From JAKVAV01 sp964635965 (GTDB lineage Bacteria > Bacteroidota > Bacteroidia > Flavobacteriales_D > Cryomorphaceae), in assembly GCA_964635965.1 (NCBI GenBank), contig CAZWQX010000147.1, forward strand, positions 1 through 9,528: a stretch of DNA of 9,528 nucleotides, in the 5' to 3' direction. Under the pieces are notes generated by a model. That model ran no database searches and was not told the DNA's origin. It saw only the letters and a program-made list of their open reading frames with translations. Position numbers and translations under genes: made by a program. Of the stretch, positions 6,709 to 9,528 are shown piece after piece; the first letter of the stretch is position 1, and the number at the start of each line of letters is the position of its first letter.

Positions 6709-7748
6709 AACGTTTTCTGTTTTATATGGGGCACCCCGCGCATTATCACAACTTTAAGAATGTGATATCCATTCTCAACGAGCAGGGAAACAAGGTTCTG
6801 GTGATCGCTCGAGGCAAGGATGTTTTATTTGATTTATTGGAGGAGCAGGACTGGGATATAGTAAAATGGCCCGCACGTGAGTCGAAAGGAAAAATGGGTC
6901 TTGTTCTCAATGTATTAAATCGGGAGTTGGAACTTCTAAGGATTGTTAGAAAATTCAAGCCAAACCTCATGGTAGGCACGGATATTGGCATCGCTCACGT
7001 TGGAAGACTAACAGGGGTTCCGTCAATCATAGTAAATGAAGACGATAGCCATGCTATTCCTTTAATGGCAAAGTTTGCCTTTCCTTATGCTACCAAAATC
7101 CTCGCTCCTAATTGTTGTGATCAATCCCCTTCGAATCACAAAAAAATCGGTTACGAAGGTTACCATGAATTGGCCTATCTCCACCCTGAGTTTTTCACCC
7201 CGAACCGATCACTTCTTCCGGCTGAATTAAAAAAAGCGAAACGATATTTTATTCTTCGCTTTGCCAGTTTGCACGCTCACCATGATAAAGGGAGAAGGGG
7301 AATAGACGATAGTCTCGCTGAGAAGCTCATCAATTTGCTCGAAAAGTGTGGTGACGTATTCATTACCTCCGAAAGAGAACTCGGTTCGGCTTTGGAGCAA
7401 TATCGCTTACCAATAGATGCTAAAATAATTCACCACGCAATGGCCTTTGCTGATTTATACATTGGCGATTCCCAAACAATGGCTGCAGAGGCTGCAGTGT
7501 TGGGTATTCCTTCCATTCGCTTCAATGATTTTGTGGGTGAACTGAACTATTTAGAGGAATTGGAGAGCAAGTATGGTCTTACCAAAGGCATTAGGGCAGA
7601 CAGGGCGGATTTGTTGTTTCAAACAGTAAACGAAATGCTTGATAACCCAGACCTTAAAAAGGATTATCAAAAGAAGCGAGAGCATCTTTTTTCTTCTACG
7701 GTAAATGTTACTCGCCATTGGGTTGACGTCTTTAAAGATTGTGCATAA
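6705..7748 (+). CDS. DUF354 family protein, GT-B-like fold
   Basis: This 347-aa protein resembles the DUF354 family, which is distantly related to UDP-GlcNAc 2-epimerases and GT-B glycosyltransferases. An N-terminal Rossmann-like half opens with FLFYMGHPAHYHNFK (4-18). It then has VGTDIGIAHVGRLTGVPSIIV (VGTD from 90), followed by NEDD (111-114) and the family-like GYEGYHELAYLHP (149-161). The C-terminal half carries GDSQTMAAEAAVLGIPSIR (254-272), the position where GT-B enzymes and epimerases bind the nucleotide. Activity is not established; it may be a glycosyltransferase or an epimerase-like enzyme acting in the cytoplasm. The start is GTG at 6705, sharing GTGA with the previous gene's stop, a classic coupling arrangement. 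No in-frame ATG precedes the conserved MGHPAHYH region (that ATG encodes Met8), so GTG is well supported. The gene ends in TAA, followed by an 89-base gap. Confidence 0.9.
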   Translation: MKRFLFYMGHPAHYHNFKNVISILNEQGNKVLVIARGKDVLFDLLEEQDWDIVKWPARESKGKMGLVLNVLNRELELLRIVRKFKPNLMVGTDIGIAHVGRLTGVPSIIVNEDDSHAIPLMAKFAFPYATKILAPNCCDQSPSNHKKIGYEGYHELAYLHPEFFTPNRSLLPAELKKAKRYFILRFASLHAHHDKGRRGIDDSLAEKLINLLEKCGDVFITSERELGSALEQYRLPIDAKIIHHAMAFADLYIGDSQTMAAEAAVLGIPSIRFNDFVGELNYLEELESKYGLTKGIRADRADLLFQTVNEMLDNPDLKKDYQKKREHLFSSTVNVTRHWVDVFKDCA

Positions 7749-7816
7749 ACACACCAATAAATGTTTATAAGTAATCCCTCAAATTCGCGTCTGAGCTTAG
7801 AGGGAAATTAAATTCA

Positions 7817-7843
7817 CGTCATCAATCCCCTTAATTGATGACG
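7817..7843 (+). promoter_or_regulatory. Perfect 10-bp inverted repeat covering the start codon of the sugar transferase gene
   Basis: CGTCATCAAT (7817-7826) and ATTGATGACG (7834-7843) are exact reverse complements separated by the seven-base loop CCCCTTA. In mRNA they would form a stable hairpin, and the right arm contains the proposed ATG start at 7838 and the overlapping TTG at 7835. It is not followed by a T-run on the + strand, so a terminator is unlikely. It may limit translation initiation, serve as an operator, or be accidental. The rest of the gap (7749-7816) shows only a weak TCCCTC/GAGGGA pair (7775-7780 and 7800-7805) and no clear promoter. Confidence 0.5.
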
Positions 7844-8890
7844 GAAGAAATAGGTGCTAAGAATGTCGTGGCTGGTGTTGTTGGCAGTAAGCTCCTTCAT
7901 TTTATCTCTCCTTCCTTGGGAGACCGTGAGAATAAAGTCGAAATCGCCAAGGTTTCGGATCATTTCAACGTGGAGAAACATCCTGATGCATCCCTCGATG
8001 CATTTATCAATCTACACCGCGTAAACGATATCCATGGGATTAATCGATTTTTTAGGCTTGTCAACAGCAAGCTCAAGCAAGGTGGAGAGTTCATTGGTTG
8101 TTTGGAAACTCTCGAGCAAAGAAGAACCAGAATCTTCAGAAAGTTTCCGTTTGGATTAAATGCTCTTTATTACACTGGTGATTTTATCTTCAAGCGCATT
8201 TTTCCAAAATTCAAGTTCACCAAGAATATCTATTTCTTTCTCACAAATGGTCGAAATAGAGCTTTATCAAAATCAGAGGTGCTTGGACGTTTGGTTTACT
8301 GCGGGTTTGAAATAAAAGACATATTTGAAACCGAAGGGAAGCTATTTTTCAAAGTTGAAAAGGTTTCGACACCCCTCTCTGAAAGTGAGCCAAGTACGGG
8401 CCTTCTTCTCAAAATCAAAAGAGTTGGTTTTAGAGGGCAAACCATTTTCGTTTACAAGTTCCGAACCATGCATCCCTATGCTCAATACATTCAATCCTAC
8501 GTTTTTGAGCAAAACGATCTTCAAGAAGGAGGGAAATTCGCCAACGATTTTCGGATTACGAAATGGGGACGTTGGATGCGAAAGTTTTGGATCGATGAGA
8601 TTCCAATGCTTTACAATATTGTAAGAGGAGACCTTAAACTTGTTGGAGTTCGGCCTCTGAGTGAACATTACCTTAGCCTGTATACTGCAGAACACAAGAC
8701 TCTGCGTGTTCAGGGTAAACCGGGCTTGATTCCCCCATTTTACGCCGATATGCCCGGAACTTTGGATGAAATCATGGAGTCGGAAAGGAATTATATGTTT
8801 GCCTATTTTGAGGACCCTGTTTCTACGGATTTAAACGTCTGTTTGAAGGCATTTTCCAATATCTTGCTGAAAAAAGCAAGAAGCCATTGA
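7838..8890 (+). CDS. Divergent bacterial sugar transferase (polyprenyl-phosphate sugar phosphotransferase family) with an N-terminal accessory domain
   Basis: This is a 350-aa protein. The C-terminal half (about 185-350) has the sugar-transferase core: KRVG (194-197), YKFRTMHP (FRTMHP at 208-213), the FWIDEIPMLYN segment with the catalytic Asp-Glu pair (253-254), RGDLKLVGVRPL (GVRPL at 270-274, in place of the usual GPRP) and KPGLIPPFY (294-302). Family members transfer a sugar phosphate from a nucleotide sugar to undecaprenyl phosphate, starting repeat-unit synthesis. Unusually, there is no hydrophobic re-entrant helix before the core. Instead residues 1 to about 180 form a domain with INLHRVNDI (57-65) and GGEFIGCLE (82-90), which faintly resembles a SAM-methyltransferase fold without an obvious SAM motif. 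From memory, this architecture recurs in Bacteroidota. An in-frame TAA at 7832-7834 fixes the start to TTG 7835 or ATG 7838. The stop overlaps the next gene as TTGA. Confidence 0.88.
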   Translation: MTEEIGAKNVVAGVVGSKLLHFISPSLGDRENKVEIAKVSDHFNVEKHPDASLDAFINLHRVNDIHGINRFFRLVNSKLKQGGEFIGCLETLEQRRTRIFRKFPFGLNALYYTGDFIFKRIFPKFKFTKNIYFFLTNGRNRALSKSEVLGRLVYCGFEIKDIFETEGKLFFKVEKVSTPLSESEPSTGLLLKIKRVGFRGQTIFVYKFRTMHPYAQYIQSYVFEQNDLQEGGKFANDFRITKWGRWMRKFWIDEIPMLYNIVRGDLKLVGVRPLSEHYLSLYTAEHKTLRVQGKPGLIPPFYADMPGTLDEIMESERNYMFAYFEDPVSTDLNVCLKAFSNILLKKARSH

Positions 8891-9528
8891 AGCGTTTTCT
8901 TTTCACGATTCTTCTTCTAGTCTTTTCTCATAATCTGACCCGAGGCCAAGCTGTTTATGAGCCAAGAGGTAATGCAGTTTATGCTTTTCTGGACGAAATG
9001 GCCGCGGCCGGTTATATCCGCCTCAATACATACGCCAAACCCTTCACACGGGATCAAATCGCTGAAGCTCTCGACGAATTACGTGATAATGAAAAACTGA
9101 CCACTCGGCAACGAGCGCAGCTTGATTTTTTCCTTAAAGATTATGGTAAGGAGTTGCGTATTGGTAAGGACTGGGACAGGAGGTTGGACCTGTTTTACTA
9201 CAGCGACTCTCTGTTTGAACTCACCGTAAATCCGATTATTGGTGGATCAGTTATGACCAACGAAAACGGGACGAGGGTTTGGCGCAGAATCGGTGGAGAA
9301 TTCTTTGCCTCGGCGGCGGGTTTTGGTTTTTATGGTTCGCTCCGAGACAATAATGTGAGTGAGGTTTTGTCGCTGCCTGTGCATTTGACTACTCGACAGG
9401 GAGAAAACTATAAGGCCATTACCGATGAGAATCGTAGCGACTTTAATGAAGCGATCGGTGGCTTGACTTACCAATGGAAATGGGGTGATGTAGCAATTAT
9501 GAAAGACCGAATCCAATGGGGCAATAGT
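8887..9528 (+). CDS. Wzi-like capsule assembly outer-membrane protein, N-terminal part (cut by the window end)
   Basis: The frame is open from TTG at 8887 to the window edge, 214 codons with no stop. The first 22 residues (KRFLFTILLLVFSHN then RGQA) are a good signal peptide with cleavage likely after Ala22. A helical region follows, with VYAFLDEMAAAGYI (31-44) and LTTRQRAQLDFFLKDY (71-86). Beta-strand-rich, aromatic sequence comes next: LFYYSDSLFELTVNPIIGGS (102-121), GFGFYGSLRDNN (145-156), YQWKWGD (195-201) and IQWGN (209-213). This matches the Bacteroidota version of the capsule-assembly Wzi family, an outer-membrane barrel implicated in surface attachment of capsule. The TTG overlaps the sugar transferase stop (TTGA), implying translational coupling. 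No ATG lies near the signal peptide; the first one is at residue 38. The gene is 3'-truncated, so barrel completeness cannot be judged. Confidence 0.83.
   Translation, partial: MKRFLFTILLLVFSHNLTRGQAVYEPRGNAVYAFLDEMAAAGYIRLNTYAKPFTRDQIAEALDELRDNEKLTTRQRAQLDFFLKDYGKELRIGKDWDRRLDLFYYSDSLFELTVNPIIGGSVMTNENGTRVWRRIGGEFFASAAGFGFYGSLRDNNVSEVLSLPVHLTTRQGENYKAITDENRSDFNEAIGGLTYQWKWGDVAIMKDRIQWGNS

Noticed and set aside
7481..7497. Short tandem GGCTGCAGA / GGCTGCAGT
   Set aside because: It encodes the conserved Ala-Ala-Glu-Ala-Ala stretch of the DUF354 protein, so codon usage explains it.
7985..8003. Two GATGCAT copies, each containing the palindrome ATGCAT, near the start of the sugar transferase gene
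   Set aside because: They are inside coding sequence, only 7 bases long and isolated. No larger array or element surrounds them.
9247..9516. Minus-strand 89-aa frame at the right end of the window
   Set aside because: It lies opposite the Wzi-like gene, whose signal peptide and beta-barrel pattern are convincing; the antisense product has no recognisable features.

Overview
The window is most simply read as part of a surface-polysaccharide (capsule or exopolysaccharide) biosynthesis locus from a member of the Bacteroidota, possibly a marine Flavobacteriales-type organism. The phylum call rests on family resemblance: a two-domain MDR-Gfo/Idh dehydrogenase, a Bacteroidota-type sugar transferase lacking its usual membrane segment, a Wzi-like outer-membrane protein, general absence of Shine-Dalgarno sequences, and frequent TTG/GTG starts. 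The genus cannot be read from the sequence. All supported genes are on the + strand. I see no rRNA, tRNA, CRISPR array or recognisable transposase, and no gene-free stretch longer than about 150 bases.

Layout. Positions 1-258 are the C-terminal end of a GT4-type glycosyltransferase that begins outside the window. It overlaps a complete glutamine-hydrolysing asparagine synthetase-type amidotransferase (246-2084). Positions 2085-3334 differ in style: a short spacer with an imperfect direct repeat, then three small unrecognised membrane proteins (85, 147 and 60 aa) separated by real gaps. From 3335 to 7748 there is a tightly packed trio: a fused MDR/Gfo-Idh-MocA dehydrogenase, an alpha-helical toroid-like protein sometimes labelled 'delta-aminolevulinic acid dehydratase' in databases, and a DUF354 protein. 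These overlap by 25 and 4 bases. After an 89-base gap that contains a perfect 10-bp hairpin over the next start codon comes a divergent sugar transferase (7838-8890). Its stop codon overlaps the TTG start of a Wzi-like outer-membrane protein (8887 to the window edge).

How the genes may work together (inference). The sugar transferase would load the first sugar phosphate onto a lipid carrier and the GT4 enzyme would extend the repeat unit. The AsnB-type enzyme could amidate a uronic acid residue of the glycan, or simply make asparagine. The dehydrogenase/toroid/DUF354 trio looks like a conserved but biochemically unassigned sugar-modification or glycan-processing module. The Wzi-like protein would act at the outer membrane in capsule attachment or assembly. 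The flippase, polymerase and nucleotide-sugar genes are not in this window.
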